From Hydrogenophaga sp. (GTDB lineage Bacteria; Pseudomonadota; Gammaproteobacteria; Burkholderiales; Burkholderiaceae_C): DNA of 64,000 nucleotides. The position numbers and the translations under genes were made by a program. The notes under the pieces are model-generated. The model was not told where the DNA came from, did not search any database, and was given only the letters and a program-made list of their open reading frames with translations. Below are positions 1-8,853 of the stretch, one piece after another (position 1 is the first letter of the stretch; each line of letters starts with the position of its first letter). The DNA is taken from positions 372,001-436,000 of the forward strand of contig NZ_JAUCZF010000003.1 of the NCBI RefSeq assembly GCF_030373245.1. The letters are read 5' to 3'.

Positions 1-1098
1 ATCTCTCCGGTCGAAGACATCGTGGCCGACATGCGCGCCGGGCGCATCGTGATCCTGGTCGACGAGGAAGACCGCGAAAACGAGGGGGACCTGGTGCTCG
101 CGGGCGACCATGTGACGCCCGAGGCCATCAACTTCATGGCGCGCTTCGGCCGCGGCCTCATCTGCCTCACCCTCACGCGCGAGCGCTGCGAGCAGCTGCA
201 GCTGCCGCCCATGGTGGCGCGCAATGGCGACAAAAAGGGCACGGCGTTCACCGTCTCCATCGAAGCGGCTGAGGGCGTGACCACCGGCATCTCGGCAGCC
301 GACCGCTCGCGCACGGTGCAGGCGGCAGTAGCGCGCAACGCCCAGCCACACGACCTGGTGCAGCCCGGCCACATCTTTCCGCTGCAGGCGGTGGACGGCG
401 GCGTGCTCATGCGCGCAGGCCACACCGAGGCCGGCTGCGATCTGGCTGCCATGGCCGGCTGCTCACCCACGTCGGTGATCTGCGAGATCATGAAAGACGA
501 CGGCACCATGGCACGCCTGCCTGATCTGCAGATCTTCGCCGCCGAGCATGGGCTCAAAATCGGCACCATCGCCGACCTGATCGAATACCGCAGCCGCACC
601 GAATCTCTGGTGACTCGCCTGGGCTCGCGCGCCATGCAGACGGCGTTCGGCGAGTTCCAGGTCACCGCTTTCCGCGACCAGCCCAGCGGCGCTTTGCACC
701 TGGCTCTGGTGAAGGGCCAGTGGGGGCCGGACGACAGCATCCCGGTGCGCGTGCACGAGCCGCTGTCGGTGCTGGATGCCTTGGAGGTCGGGCGTGCCAT
801 GCACAGCTGGAGTCTGGAAATGAGCCTCCGCCACATCGCGGAGGCGGGTGCGGGCGTGGCGGTGCTGCTCAATTGCGGCGAATCGGCAGCCCAGCTGCTG
901 GCGCAGTTCGAGGGCACGGCCCGCTCGGCCCAGGCACCGGAGCGCGGCCGCATGGACCTGCGCACCTACGGCGTGGGGGCGCAGATCCTGCGCGAAAGCG
1001 GCGTGCACAAGATGCAGCTCATGGGCAAGCCGCGGCGCATGCCCAGCATGACCGGCTACGGCCTGGAGATCACCGGCTACCTCAGCCGCGGCGCCTGA
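1..1098 (+). CDS. ribBA: RibBA-like protein: 3,4-dihydroxy-2-butanone 4-phosphate synthase with degenerate GTP cyclohydrolase II domain (5' truncated)
   Basis: The frame is open from base 1 ([10 protein letters not shown]...), so the true start lies upstream; 365 residues are visible. The N-terminal half is RibB, with the [11 protein letters not shown] metal/substrate motif, and converts ribulose 5-phosphate to the four-carbon riboflavin precursor. The C-terminal half aligns with GTP cyclohydrolase II (RibA), but the region that should carry the three zinc cysteines instead reads [20 protein letters not shown], with none of them. The second domain is therefore probably not a cyclohydrolase, as in the RibBX type known from other proteobacteria. 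ribH and nusB follow, the usual betaproteobacterial order. Confidence 0.93.
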   Translation: MSPVEDIVADMRAGRIVILVDEEDRENEGDLVLAGDHVTPEAINFMARFGRGLICLTLTRERCEQLQLPPMVARNGDKKGTAFTVSIEAAEGVTTGISAADRSRTVQAAVARNAQPHDLVQPGHIFPLQAVDGGVLMRAGHTEAGCDLAAMAGCSPTSVICEIMKDDGTMARLPDLQIFAAEHGLKIGTIADLIEYRSRTESLVTRLGSRAMQTAFGEFQVTAFRDQPSGALHLALVKGQWGPDDSIPVRVHEPLSVLDALEVGRAMHSWSLEMSLRHIAEAGAGVAVLLNCGESAAQLLAQFEGTARSAQAPERGRMDLRTYGVGAQILRESGVHKMQLMGKPRRMPSMTGYGLEITGYLSRGA

Positions 1099-1128
1099 AA
1101 CCAAAACAAACCCAAGAACGGACTCCAC

Positions 1129-1593
1129 ATGTTTGGCGCAGACAAGGGCACCGCCCAGCTCCTCGACGGCAAGAAACTCTCCATTGCCATCGTGCAGGCG
1201 AGATTCAACGAAGGCATCACCAACGCCCTCTTCCAGGCCTGCCACGCCGAGTTGCTGGCGCTGGGCGTGCCTGAAAAACACATCACGCACGTGAGCGTGC
1301 CCGGCGCGCTGGAAATTCCGGTGGCCTTGCAGGCGCTGGCCGAACGCGACGACTTTGACGCCCTCATCGCCCTGGGTTGCATCATCCGCGGCGAGACCTA
1401 CCACTTCGAGCTGGTGGCCAACGAATCGGGCGCCGGCGTGACCCGCCTGTCGCTCGACTACCAGATCCCGATTGCCAACGCCATCCTCACCGTCGAAAAC
1501 GAGGCTCAGGCACTCGCACGCCAGACCGACAAGGGTCGCGATGCCGCGCGCGTCGCGGTCGAGATGACCCACGTGCTGGCGCAGATTGGATGA
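1129..1593 (+). CDS. ribH: 6,7-dimethyl-8-ribityllumazine synthase
   Basis: This 154-residue protein is normal for lumazine synthase. It condenses the RibB product with the ribityl-aminopyrimidine to make the riboflavin precursor lumazine in the cytoplasm. The ARFNE motif near residue 23, [11 protein letters not shown] and the [12 protein letters not shown] segment with its catalytic histidine are all present. It starts 30 bases after the RibBA-like gene, and its stop overlaps the nusB start by four bases (ATGA), so the three genes form one operon. Confidence 0.97.
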   Translation: MFGADKGTAQLLDGKKLSIAIVQARFNEGITNALFQACHAELLALGVPEKHITHVSVPGALEIPVALQALAERDDFDALIALGCIIRGETYHFELVANESGAGVTRLSLDYQIPIANAILTVENEAQALARQTDKGRDAARVAVEMTHVLAQIG

Positions 1594-2108
1594 CCATGAG
1601 CGACACCGGCACACCCACCATCAAGCCGCGCAAAGCCGCCGACAAATCGGCACGCACCCGCGCCCGTGAATTTGCCCTGCAGGCGCTTTATCAACACCTG
1701 GTGGGTCGCAACGCAGCCACCGACATTGATGCGTTCACCCGCGACCTCGCCGGCTTTCACAAAGCCGACAGCGTGCACTACGACGCCCTGCTGCACGGCA
1801 GCATCGCGCAGGCCTCCGAGCTCGACGCCTTGATCACGCCCCTGCTCGACCGTCCGCTGGTCGAGCTCTCGCCGATCGAGCACGGCGTGCTGTGGATCGG
1901 CGTGTACGAATTCCAGCACTGCCTCGATGTGCCATGGCGCGTCGTGCTCAACGAGTGCATCGAGCTGGCCAAGTCCTTCGGCGGCACCGACGGCCACAAG
2001 TACGTGAATGGCGTTCTGCACGGGCTGGCAGCCCAGTTGCGTCCGGTCGAGGTGGCGGCCAGCGCAGCGGCCGGCACCAGCCGCAAACCCAAACCTGGCG
2101 CAGCATGA
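1590..2108 (+). CDS. nusB: Transcription antitermination factor NusB
   Basis: This is a 172-residue all-helical NusB protein, which binds boxA RNA with NusE/S10 and supports rRNA antitermination. The segment [17 protein letters not shown] and the C-terminal [17 protein letters not shown]...KYVNGVL are characteristic of NusB. The start is the ATG in the ATGA overlap with ribH; a second in-frame ATG two codons later (1596) is equally possible. The low-complexity N-terminus ([12 protein letters not shown]) and the tail ([17 protein letters not shown]) are probably disordered. Confidence 0.96.
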   Translation: MTMSDTGTPTIKPRKAADKSARTRAREFALQALYQHLVGRNAATDIDAFTRDLAGFHKADSVHYDALLHGSIAQASELDALITPLLDRPLVELSPIEHGVLWIGVYEFQHCLDVPWRVVLNECIELAKSFGGTDGHKYVNGVLHGLAAQLRPVEVAASAAAGTSRKPKPGAA

Positions 2109-3325
2109 GGATTGCGCAGCGCGCTCAGCGCGTCGAGCCATTTTACGTGATGGAGCTGGCCAAGGCCGCGGCCGAGATGGCGGCCCAGGGCGGCCCAGAC
2201 CAGCGGCCCATGATTTACCTCAACATCGGCGAGCCGGACTTCACCGCGCCGCCGCTGGTGCAGGCCGCCGCCGAGCGTGCCATCCAGAACGGTCGCAGCC
2301 AGTACACCCCGGCCACCGGCCTGCCCGCCCTGCGCCGCGCCATCAGCGGCTGGTACGGCAGCCGCTTTGGACTGGATGTGGACCCCGCTCGCATCGTGGT
2401 CACCGCGGGCGCATCGGCCGCCTTGCAGCTCGCGTGCCTCGCGCTCATCGAGTCGGGCGACGAAGTGCTGATGCCCGACCCCTGCTACCCCTGCAACCGG
2501 CAATTTGTGCAGGCGGCCGAAGGTCGCGCGGTGCTGATCCCTTGCGGACCTGAACAGCGTTTCCAGCTCAGCGCAGACCAGGTGCAGACGGCCTGGCGGG
2601 CGGCCACGCGCGGTGTGCTGCTGGCCTCGCCTTCCAACCCCACCGGCACCAGCATCGCGCGGGATGAGCTGGAGCGCATTGCCCGGCTGGTGCGCGAGCG
2701 CGGTGGCGTGACCCTGGTCGACGAGATCTATCTCGGGCTCAGCTACGAGGAAGACTACGGCCACAGCGCGCTGGGCCTGCCCGACGGCCTGGGCGAAGAG
2801 GTCATCAGCATCAACAGCTTCTCCAAATACTTCAACATGACCGGCTGGCGCCTGGGGTGGCTGGTGCTGCCGCCCGCGCTGGTGCCGGTGGTTGAGCGAC
2901 TGGCGCAAAACCTGTTCATCTGCGCCAGCACCATTGCCCAGCACGCGGCACTGGCCTGCTTCGAACCTGAGAGCCTGGCCGAATTCGAGCGGCGGCGCGC
3001 CGAGTTCAAGGCGCGCAAAGACTTCTTTATCCCCGAGCTCAACCGCCTGGGCCTGTCGGTGCCGGTCATGCCCGACGGCGCCTTCTATGCCTGGGCCGAC
3101 GTGCGTGGCCTGTGTGAACGCTGGGGTATTCCGCCAACGGGTGCACAACCCGATCAGGGCGGCAGCTGGGCACTGGCGTTTGAACTGATGCAGCGCTGCC
3201 AGATCGCCACCACTCCGGGGCGCGACTTTGGCCAGGCCGAACCGGGCCGCTACCTGCGGTTCTCCACCGCCAATTCGATGGCCCAGTTGCACGAAGCGGT
3301 GCAGCGGCTGGAGCAGGCGCTTTGA
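2105..3325 (+). CDS. Class I/II pyridoxal-phosphate aminotransferase
   Basis: This 406-residue fold-type I PLP enzyme has [12 protein letters not shown] near the N-terminus, the substrate-loop segment [21 protein letters not shown], and the PLP lysine in [18 protein letters not shown]. It probably transfers an amino group between alanine, aspartate or a similar amino acid and a 2-oxo acid; the sequence does not fix the substrate. Its ATG overlaps the nusB stop by four bases, so it is cotranscribed with the riboflavin cluster. The stop is in turn overlapped by an in-frame TTG that opens the following reading frame. Confidence 0.9.
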   Translation: MRIAQRAQRVEPFYVMELAKAAAEMAAQGGPDQRPMIYLNIGEPDFTAPPLVQAAAERAIQNGRSQYTPATGLPALRRAISGWYGSRFGLDVDPARIVVTAGASAALQLACLALIESGDEVLMPDPCYPCNRQFVQAAEGRAVLIPCGPEQRFQLSADQVQTAWRAATRGVLLASPSNPTGTSIARDELERIARLVRERGGVTLVDEIYLGLSYEEDYGHSALGLPDGLGEEVISINSFSKYFNMTGWRLGWLVLPPALVPVVERLAQNLFICASTIAQHAALACFEPESLAEFERRRAEFKARKDFFIPELNRLGLSVPVMPDGAFYAWADVRGLCERWGIPPTGAQPDQGGSWALAFELMQRCQIATTPGRDFGQAEPGRYLRFSTANSMAQLHEAVQRLEQAL

Positions 3326-3969
3326 GCGTGAACGGCGGCAGCGATCCTCGCGCTGCGGGGAGCGTGGGGGCCAACGACCGCCACGACGGGCCGCCCCAAG
3401 CCAGGTCAGCCCCCATGGGGGGCAGCGTGCCGCGCCAGCGGGAGAGCGTGGGGGCCAACGACCGCCGCGACGGGCCGCCCCAAGCCAGGTCAGCCCCCGT
3501 GGGGGGCAGCGTGCCGCGCCAGCGGGAAAGCGTGGGGGCTACCTTCACCTGGCCCGTGCGAGTCTATTGGGAAGACACCGATGCAGGCGGCATTGTTTTT
3601 TACGCCAACTACCTGAAGTTTTTCGAACGCGCGCGCACCGAGTGGCTGCGCTCCCTCGGCCTGGCGCAGCAACGCCTGCGCGAACAGGGCACGGGTCAGT
3701 TCGTGGTGACGCACACCGATGTGCGTTACCACCGACCGGCCCGTCTGGATGATTTGCTTTTGGTTACTGCGTGCCTTCTTGAAGCGGGTCGCGCCTCGCT
3801 CACAATCGAACAGAGCGTGATGCTTCAGCCATCCCACGGGGAAGAGGTCGATCGTGGCTCCCGCCTGCTGTGCGAAGGCCGCATCCGCGTCGGCTGGGTC
3901 GATCCCCTCCAACTGCGCCCCCGACGCATTCCAGCGGACCTGCTGGCCCTGCTCGGCAGCTCTGGCTGA
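3322..3969 (+). CDS. ybgC: YbgC-family acyl-CoA thioesterase (tol-pal associated), possible repeat-derived N-terminal extension
   Basis: The hot-dog-fold thioesterase domain begins at TFTWPVRVYWEDTDAGG (about residue 72 of the long frame), with the catalytic aspartate in EDTDAGGIVFYANYLKFFERARTEW. YbgC proteins hydrolyse acyl-CoAs near the inner membrane and sit beside tolQRA. The open frame extends 70 codons further upstream to a TTG that overlaps the aminotransferase stop. That extension is encoded by two in-frame copies of an 84-bp repeat. There is no ATG before the domain; GTG at 3532, just ahead of TFTWP, is the alternative start and gives a normal-length protein of about 145 residues. 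The domain assignment is firm but the start is not. Confidence 0.85.
   Translation: MSVNGGSDPRAAGSVGANDRHDGPPQARSAPMGGSVPRQRESVGANDRRDGPPQARSAPVGGSVPRQRESVGATFTWPVRVYWEDTDAGGIVFYANYLKFFERARTEWLRSLGLAQQRLREQGTGQFVVTHTDVRYHRPARLDDLLLVTACLLEAGRASLTIEQSVMLQPSHGEEVDRGSRLLCEGRIRVGWVDPLQLRPRRIPADLLALLGSSG
3361..3540. repeat. 84-bp tandem repeat, two full copies and a partial third
   Basis: Copies begin at 3361, 3445 and 3529, each with AGCGTGGGGGC. The exact 84-bp period (28 codons) keeps the thioesterase frame open. Each unit contains a G-run/C-run hairpin (CCCCC-NN-GGGGG). The reverse complement matches the 84-bp units at 15569-15805, so this is a dispersed repeat family. Confidence 0.9.
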
Positions 3970-4010
3970 TCGCGCGAAACCTTTTTCTTTCTTTTGCCTC
4001 ACACCCCTCC

Positions 4011-4703
4011 ATGAACCAAGACCTGTCGATTGTTCAACTGATGCTCGATGCGAGCTGGGTGGTGCAGGCTGTGGTGGCGCTGCTGGTGGTCATGTCGGTC
4101 ATCAGCTGGGCAGCCATTTTCCGCAAGGTGTTCGCGATCCGCCGAGTGAAAACCCACAACGAAGACTTCGAGCGCGAGTTCTGGTCGGGCACCAACCTCA
4201 ACGAGCTCTACACCGCTGCCGCCCAGAGCGCGCGCCACGGCGGCCCCATGGAACGCATCTTTGCCAGCGGCATGCGCGAGTACCAGAAACTGCGGGAACG
4301 CCGCATCACCGACAGTGGCGCCTTGCTTGATGGCGCGCGCCGTGCGATGCGGGCGAGCTTCCAGCGTGAGCTCGATGCGCTGGAATCCAACCTGTCGTTC
4401 CTGGGCACCGTGGGCTCGGTGGCGCCGTATGTGGGCCTGTTCGGCACCGTCTGGGGCATCATGCACGCCTTCACCGGGCTGGCCTCGCTGGTTCAGGTGA
4501 CCCTGGCCGCCGTGGCACCTGGCATCGCCGAGGCGCTCGTGGCCACCGCGATCGGCCTCTTTGCAGCCATTCCGGCCGTGGTGGCCTACAACCGGTTCAC
4601 CCACGACATCGACCGCGTGGCCAACGCCATGGAAACCTTCATGGAAGAGTTCTCCAACATCCTGCAACGCAACCTGGGCAGCAGCTCGGCGTCGGGGCAC
4701 TGA
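4011..4703 (+). CDS. tolQ: Tol-Pal system proton channel subunit TolQ
   Basis: This 230-residue inner-membrane protein of the ExbB/TolQ family has three membrane segments: residues about 12-35 (VVQAVVALLVVMSVISWAAI), about 135-160, where SNLSFLGTVGSVAPYVGLFG is the family signature, and about 170-195 (IAEALVATAIGLFAAIPAVV). With TolR it uses the proton gradient to energise TolA and keep the outer membrane attached during division. ATG 4011 gives the expected length. It lies 41 bases after ybgC; tolR follows only after an unusual 153-bp spacer. Confidence 0.96.
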   Translation: MNQDLSIVQLMLDASWVVQAVVALLVVMSVISWAAIFRKVFAIRRVKTHNEDFEREFWSGTNLNELYTAAAQSARHGGPMERIFASGMREYQKLRERRITDSGALLDGARRAMRASFQRELDALESNLSFLGTVGSVAPYVGLFGTVWGIMHAFTGLASLVQVTLAAVAPGIAEALVATAIGLFAAIPAVVAYNRFTHDIDRVANAMETFMEEFSNILQRNLGSSSASGH

Positions 4704-4856
4704 TGAAACTCTCCCCCCTGCGTCGCTGCGCGCCTCCCCCCCGCGAGAGGACGATGCCTGTGGCCCGTCCTGAGCTGGTCGAACGGCGGTTCCACGGCAC
4801 CCCTGGTCTTGCACCGTCGCGGCGGCTGCGCTGCCTCACCAGGTGGGGGGTCTGAA
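4704..4856. other. Non-coding spacer between tolQ and tolR, repeat-like
   Basis: These two genes usually abut. Here 153 bases separate them. The start is rich in CTGCG and C-runs (CTCCCCCCTGCGTCGCTGCG), and the end carries CGGCTGCGCTGCCTCACC followed by AGGTGGGGGG. This resembles the GC-rich intergenic repeats elsewhere in the window but is not the 84-bp unit. No open frame in it looks like a gene. Confidence 0.5.
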
Positions 4857-5303
4857 ATGGCCAAGCTTTCTGCACGCGGCCGCGGCCGCGGCCGGCGCAC
4901 CATGAACGAGATCAACATGGTCCCGTTCATCGACGTGATGCTGGTGCTGCTCATCATCTTCATGGTGACCGCGCCCCTGATCACGCCGAGCCAGATCGAT
5001 CTGCCCAGCGTGGGCCAGGCGAGCCGCCAGCCCGACCGCTTCGTGCAGGTGCTGATCGACCGCGATGAGCAGGTCCAGGTGAAGCTGGGCAACGCCACTG
5101 GTGAGCCCCCTGCCGTGCCTCTCAACCGGCTGGCTGCCAGTGTGCGCGAGCTGCAAGGCAATGCAGCGGCCGGAAACGACGCGACACCTGTGGTGATCAG
5201 CGCCGACAAGAGCGTGAAGTACGAAACCGTGGTGAAGGTGATGGACACGCTGCAACGCGCAGGCGTCACGCGCGTTGGCCTTTCGGTACAGACCACCCGC
5301 TGA
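4857..5303 (+). CDS. tolR: Tol-Pal system protein TolR
   Basis: This 148-residue ExbD/TolR protein begins with a basic stretch (GRGRGRR). One membrane helix follows (about residues 20-42), holding the proton-path aspartate in MVPFIDVMLVLLIIFMVTAP. A periplasmic domain comes next (ITPSQIDLPSV...SVKYETVVKVMDTLQRAGVTRVGLSV). It partners TolQ in coupling proton flow to TolA. ATG 4857 is chosen because it places the charged segment and helix as in the family. Confidence 0.95.
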   Translation: MAKLSARGRGRGRRTMNEINMVPFIDVMLVLLIIFMVTAPLITPSQIDLPSVGQASRQPDRFVQVLIDRDEQVQVKLGNATGEPPAVPLNRLAASVRELQGNAAAGNDATPVVISADKSVKYETVVKVMDTLQRAGVTRVGLSVQTTR

Positions 5304-5310
5304 GACCGCC

Positions 5311-6201
5311 TTGAACAGCGCGCTCAACCACTCGGTCTTTCCCTCGCGTTTCCCGGCGCAGACGCGCCGCGACCTGGCACCACCGCCACCCGGTCGCTGG
5401 CTGGGGCCGATGGGCCTGGCGCTGGTGGCCCACGGCCTGTTGGTGGCGGCGCTCACCTGGGGTGTGAGCTGGAAACACGAATCTGCCCCGGCGGTTTTCG
5501 AGGCTGAACTCTGGTCTCGGCTGCCTCAGGCAGCAGCTCCGCGCGCGGTCGAGCCGCCGCCTCCGCCCCCAGCGCCCAAGCCCACACCGAAACCCGCCGA
5601 AGCCCGTCCAGCGCCCCCGCCGCCCGGGCCCACACCGGCCGAGATCGCGACTGCCCAAGCACAGAAGAAGCAGGCCGAGGCCGAGCGCCTGGAACGGGAG
5701 AAAGCAGCCGCCACGCGCAAGGCGGCGCAGGAAAAGGCCGCCGCCGAGAAAAGGCAGCAGGCCGAGAAACTGGCAGCCGACAAGAAGGCCGCGCAGGCCA
5801 AGGCCGCAGAAGAAAAACGGCAGGAGGAGCTGGCCGCCAAGGCGCGTGACGATCAGATGCGCCGCATCATGGGCCAGGCCGGTGCCAGCGGCGGCCCGCA
5901 GGCCACCGGGACGGCTCAGAAGGCCAGCGGCCCGACGCCCGGCTATGGCGCCCGAGTGGCTGCGCGCATCAAGCCCAATGTGGTGTTCACCGACACCATC
6001 ATCGGTAACCCGCAGGCCGAGGTGGAGGTGCGCAGCCAGCCCGACGGTACCATCAGCAGTCGCCGCCTGGTCAAAAGCAGTGGCAACGCCGCTTGGGACG
6101 AAGCGGTGCTGCGCGCCATCGACCGCACCAGCGCGCTGCCGCGCGATACCGACGGCCGCGTGCCCTCGCCCATGATCGTGGTGCTGCGCCCTCAGGACTG
6201 A
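5311..6201 (+). CDS. tolA: Tol-Pal system protein TolA
   Basis: From a TTG start seven bases after tolR this gives 296 residues. There is one N-terminal membrane helix (about residues 35-52, MGLALVAHGLLVAALTWGV), then a proline-rich linker (VEPPPPPPAPKPTPKP). A long alanine/lysine/glutamate coiled coil spans about residues 110-190. The C-terminal TonB/TolA domain reads GARVAARIKPNVVFTD...NAAWDEAVLRAIDRTSALP. TolA spans the periplasm and links TolQR to Pal and TolB. No ATG lies ahead of the helix in this frame, so a TTG start is likely, though its exact position is uncertain. Confidence 0.92.
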   Translation: MNSALNHSVFPSRFPAQTRRDLAPPPPGRWLGPMGLALVAHGLLVAALTWGVSWKHESAPAVFEAELWSRLPQAAAPRAVEPPPPPPAPKPTPKPAEARPAPPPPGPTPAEIATAQAQKKQAEAERLEREKAAATRKAAQEKAAAEKRQQAEKLAADKKAAQAKAAEEKRQEELAAKARDDQMRRIMGQAGASGGPQATGTAQKASGPTPGYGARVAARIKPNVVFTDTIIGNPQAEVEVRSQPDGTISSRRLVKSSGNAAWDEAVLRAIDRTSALPRDTDGRVPSPMIVVLRPQD

Positions 6202-6212
6202 GCGGGGCAGAC

Positions 6213-7064
6213 TCAGCGCAGCAGCAGCGCTGGCACGCGGCAAGCCTGCAGCAAATCGCGGGTGTGGCTGCCGCGCAGCAGGGAACGCCAGGGAGAATGG
6301 GTGTAAGCACCCATGATCAGCCAGTCGGCCCCCGTTTCTTTCAAGGCTTGAGGGATGACCTGCGCTGCCTCGCCGGGCACCACCCGGCCGCTGGCCTCCA
6401 TCCCTGCAGCCTGCAGACGCGCTGCAGCGGCATCCAGCAGACCACTGGCCCGTGCGGCGCCGGCCATCACGAGCTCAATGCCAAGGCCTTGCAGCAAGGG
6501 GCTCTGGGCCAGCATCTCCACGCCTTGGCGCGTGATGCGGCTGCCATCGAAAGCCATCAAGACGCGACGCGGCGCCTGAAATCGATCGGTCACCGTGAGG
6601 ATGGGGCGCTCCAGCGCCCGCACGACCGCTTCCACCTGACCGCCCAGGCCAGACGCCGCGGCCTGATCGCCGCGTCGCCCGAGCACAAACAGCCGCGCGC
6701 CGGCCTGCAAATCGTGCAGGGTCTCGTCCAGGTGACCAAGACGCTGGCGCACATCGACCACCGAGACACCAGCGGCCAGCGCACGCTCTCGCAGTGCATC
6801 CAGAAACAACCGTCCCCGTTCGCGAGCGGACCGCGCCCGCATTTCGTCTTCGCTGCTGAGTTGCGACAACAGGAGTTCCTGCGCGTTCGGTCCGATGGTG
6901 CCGCTGCGGTCGCTGCTGGTCGCGGTTTCGGGATGGCGATCGATCACATGGAGCAACTCCAGCGGCGCATCCAGCCGCTTCGCGACCCAGGCGGCGTGGT
7001 CGGTGACCGATTCGGCAAAGAGCGACTGGTCGACGCAGGCGATGACACGGGGTGTGGTGGACAC
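6213..7064 (-). CDS. Tandem universal stress protein (UspA family)
   Basis: This 283-residue cytoplasmic protein contains two Usp domains. The first starts PRVIACVDQSLFAESV and ends with an ATP-binding-type loop (LGRRGDQAAASGLGGQVEAVV). The second starts at about residue 160 (RRVLMAFDGSRITRQGVEML) and ends WLIMGAYTHSPWRSLLRGSHT. Such proteins bind ATP and help survival under stress. It lies 12 bases downstream of the SulP transporter gene on the same strand, so the two are probably cotranscribed. It converges on tolA. Confidence 0.9.
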   Translation of the reverse strand: MSTTPRVIACVDQSLFAESVTDHAAWVAKRLDAPLELLHVIDRHPETATSSDRSGTIGPNAQELLLSQLSSEDEMRARSARERGRLFLDALRERALAAGVSVVDVRQRLGHLDETLHDLQAGARLFVLGRRGDQAAASGLGGQVEAVVRALERPILTVTDRFQAPRRVLMAFDGSRITRQGVEMLAQSPLLQGLGIELVMAGAARASGLLDAAAARLQAAGMEASGRVVPGEAAQVIPQALKETGADWLIMGAYTHSPWRSLLRGSHTRDLLQACRVPALLLR

Positions 7065-7076
7065 GGCAGACTCCTC

Positions 7077-8591
7077 TCAGTGGTCGGTGATGAGGTCGGG
7101 CGCACCGTCTTTGTCGTGCACAGCGAAACGGTCCACCATCGTTGCGCTGGCTTCGTTCAGACCGATCACCTCCACCTCGGTGCCTTCGCGCCGGAACCGG
7201 AGCACCACCTTGTCCAGCGCGCTGACGGCCGTGATGTCCCAGAAGTGCGCGCGGCTCACGTCGATGCTCACCCGGTCAATCACCTCCTGGAAATCAAAGG
7301 ACTGGACAAAGCGGTCGGCCGTGGCAAAAAACACCTGGCCGGTGATGCGGTAGGTGCGCAGGCGACCCTGGTCTTCGGCGAGTGAGGTGATGCGCAAGAA
7401 CTGTCCCACCTTGTGTGCAAAAAAGAAGCCGGAGAGCAGCACACCGGTCAGCACGCCCTGGGCCAGATCGTGCGTGGCGACCGTCACGGCGACGGTGGCG
7501 AGCATCACCGCGCTGGAGCTCTTAGGATGCTCGCGCAGGTTGCGAATGGAGGCCCAGCTTAAGGTGCCGATGGACACCATGATCATCACCGCCACCAGCG
7601 CGGCCATGGGGATCTGCTTCACCCAGTCACCCAGGAACACCACCAGGATCAGCAGCACCACGCCGGCCACCAGCGTGGACAAACGACCTCGCCCGCCCGA
7701 CTTCACGTTGATCACACTCTGGCCGATCATGGCGCAGCCCGCCATGCCGCCGATGAAGCCGGTGGCCACGTTGGCGACGCCCTGTCCCACGCATTCGCGG
7801 TTCTTGTTGCTGCGGGTGTCGGTAAGGTCATCGACGATGGTCGCCGTCATCAGCGATTCGAGCAGGCCGACCACCATCAGGGTGAGCGAATAGGGAAAGA
7901 TGATGGCGAGCGTCTCCAGCGTGAACGGCACGTCGGGAATCAGGAAGCTGGGCAGGCTGCTGGGCAGTTCGCCCATGTCACCCACGGTGCGGATGTCCAG
8001 CCCCAGCGCGATCGACACCGCTGTCAGCACCACAATGGTCACCAGCGGCGAGGGCACGGCCTTGGTGAGGTAGGGCAAACCGTAAATGATGGCCAGGCCG
8101 GCCGCGGTCATGGCGTAGACGTGCCAGGTCACGCCAAGGGTCTGCGGGTTCAGTTCGGGCAGTTGTGCCATGAAGATCAGAATGGCGAGCGCGTTCACGA
8201 ACCCGGTGACCACCGAGCGCGAGACAAAGCGCATCAGCACACCCAGCCTGAGCCAGCCGGCAAACACCTGCAACACGCCGGTGAGGACCGTGGCGGCCAG
8301 CAGGTAGTCCAGCCCGTGGCTCTTGACCAGCGAGACCATCACCAGCGCCATGGCACCGGTAGCGGCCGAGATCATGCCCGGGCGCCCACCCATGAAAGCG
8401 ATGATGGTTGCAATGGAAAACGAGGCGTACAGACCGACCTTCGGGTCGACGCCGGCGATGATGGAAAACGCAATCGCCTCGGGGATCAGGGCCAGCGCCA
8501 CGACCAGGCCGGCGAGCACATCGTTGCGGACATTGGACAACCAGTCCTGCTTGAGGTTCGAAAACAAAAGGGAATACTCCAGCCGGGACAT
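7077..8591 (-). CDS. SulP-family inorganic anion transporter (sulfate/bicarbonate type)
   Basis: This 504-residue inner-membrane protein has the SulP core of about twelve membrane segments ([35 protein letters not shown] near the start, [27 protein letters not shown] in the middle). A C-terminal STAS domain follows from about residue 400 ([21 protein letters not shown]...[15 protein letters not shown]). The family carries sulfate, bicarbonate or dicarboxylates; the anion cannot be told from sequence. It is transcribed together with the universal stress protein gene downstream. Confidence 0.9.
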   Translation of the reverse strand: MSRLEYSLLFSNLKQDWLSNVRNDVLAGLVVALALIPEAIAFSIIAGVDPKVGLYASFSIATIIAFMGGRPGMISAATGAMALVMVSLVKSHGLDYLLAATVLTGVLQVFAGWLRLGVLMRFVSRSVVTGFVNALAILIFMAQLPELNPQTLGVTWHVYAMTAAGLAIIYGLPYLTKAVPSPLVTIVVLTAVSIALGLDIRTVGDMGELPSSLPSFLIPDVPFTLETLAIIFPYSLTLMVVGLLESLMTATIVDDLTDTRSNKNRECVGQGVANVATGFIGGMAGCAMIGQSVINVKSGGRGRLSTLVAGVVLLILVVFLGDWVKQIPMAALVAVMIMVSIGTLSWASIRNLREHPKSSSAVMLATVAVTVATHDLAQGVLTGVLLSGFFFAHKVGQFLRITSLAEDQGRLRTYRITGQVFFATADRFVQSFDFQEVIDRVSIDVSRAHFWDITAVSALDKVVLRFRREGTEVEVIGLNEASATMVDRFAVHDKDGAPDLITDH

Positions 8592-8853
8592 CGCTCGGTG
8601 CGATACCCACGGTCATCGGGTTGAAAGGGCGCCGGGATCAAACGGCCGGGAGCTTCTCACGCACGCCAGGCGGCGTCGACACGAGAAGGCTCAGGGGCTC
8701 TTCGCCGAGCGCCGTCAAAATCGCTCGACAGGTGCCCAGGCGTCTTGCCTATCGAAACTCAGTGGCGCTGCGTGCGGCTGGCCGATCAAACCGCTGCGCT
8801 GAGTCAGGGGATCAGCGAATCACCAACGCGCCACGTGCATTTTAACGACACCC

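Noticed and set aside
463..1614. Long minus-strand frame across ribBA-ribH (383 codons).
   Set aside because: It is antisense to two clear riboflavin genes, is rich in Arg, His and Gly, and shows no domain; it is a shadow frame of GC-rich DNA.
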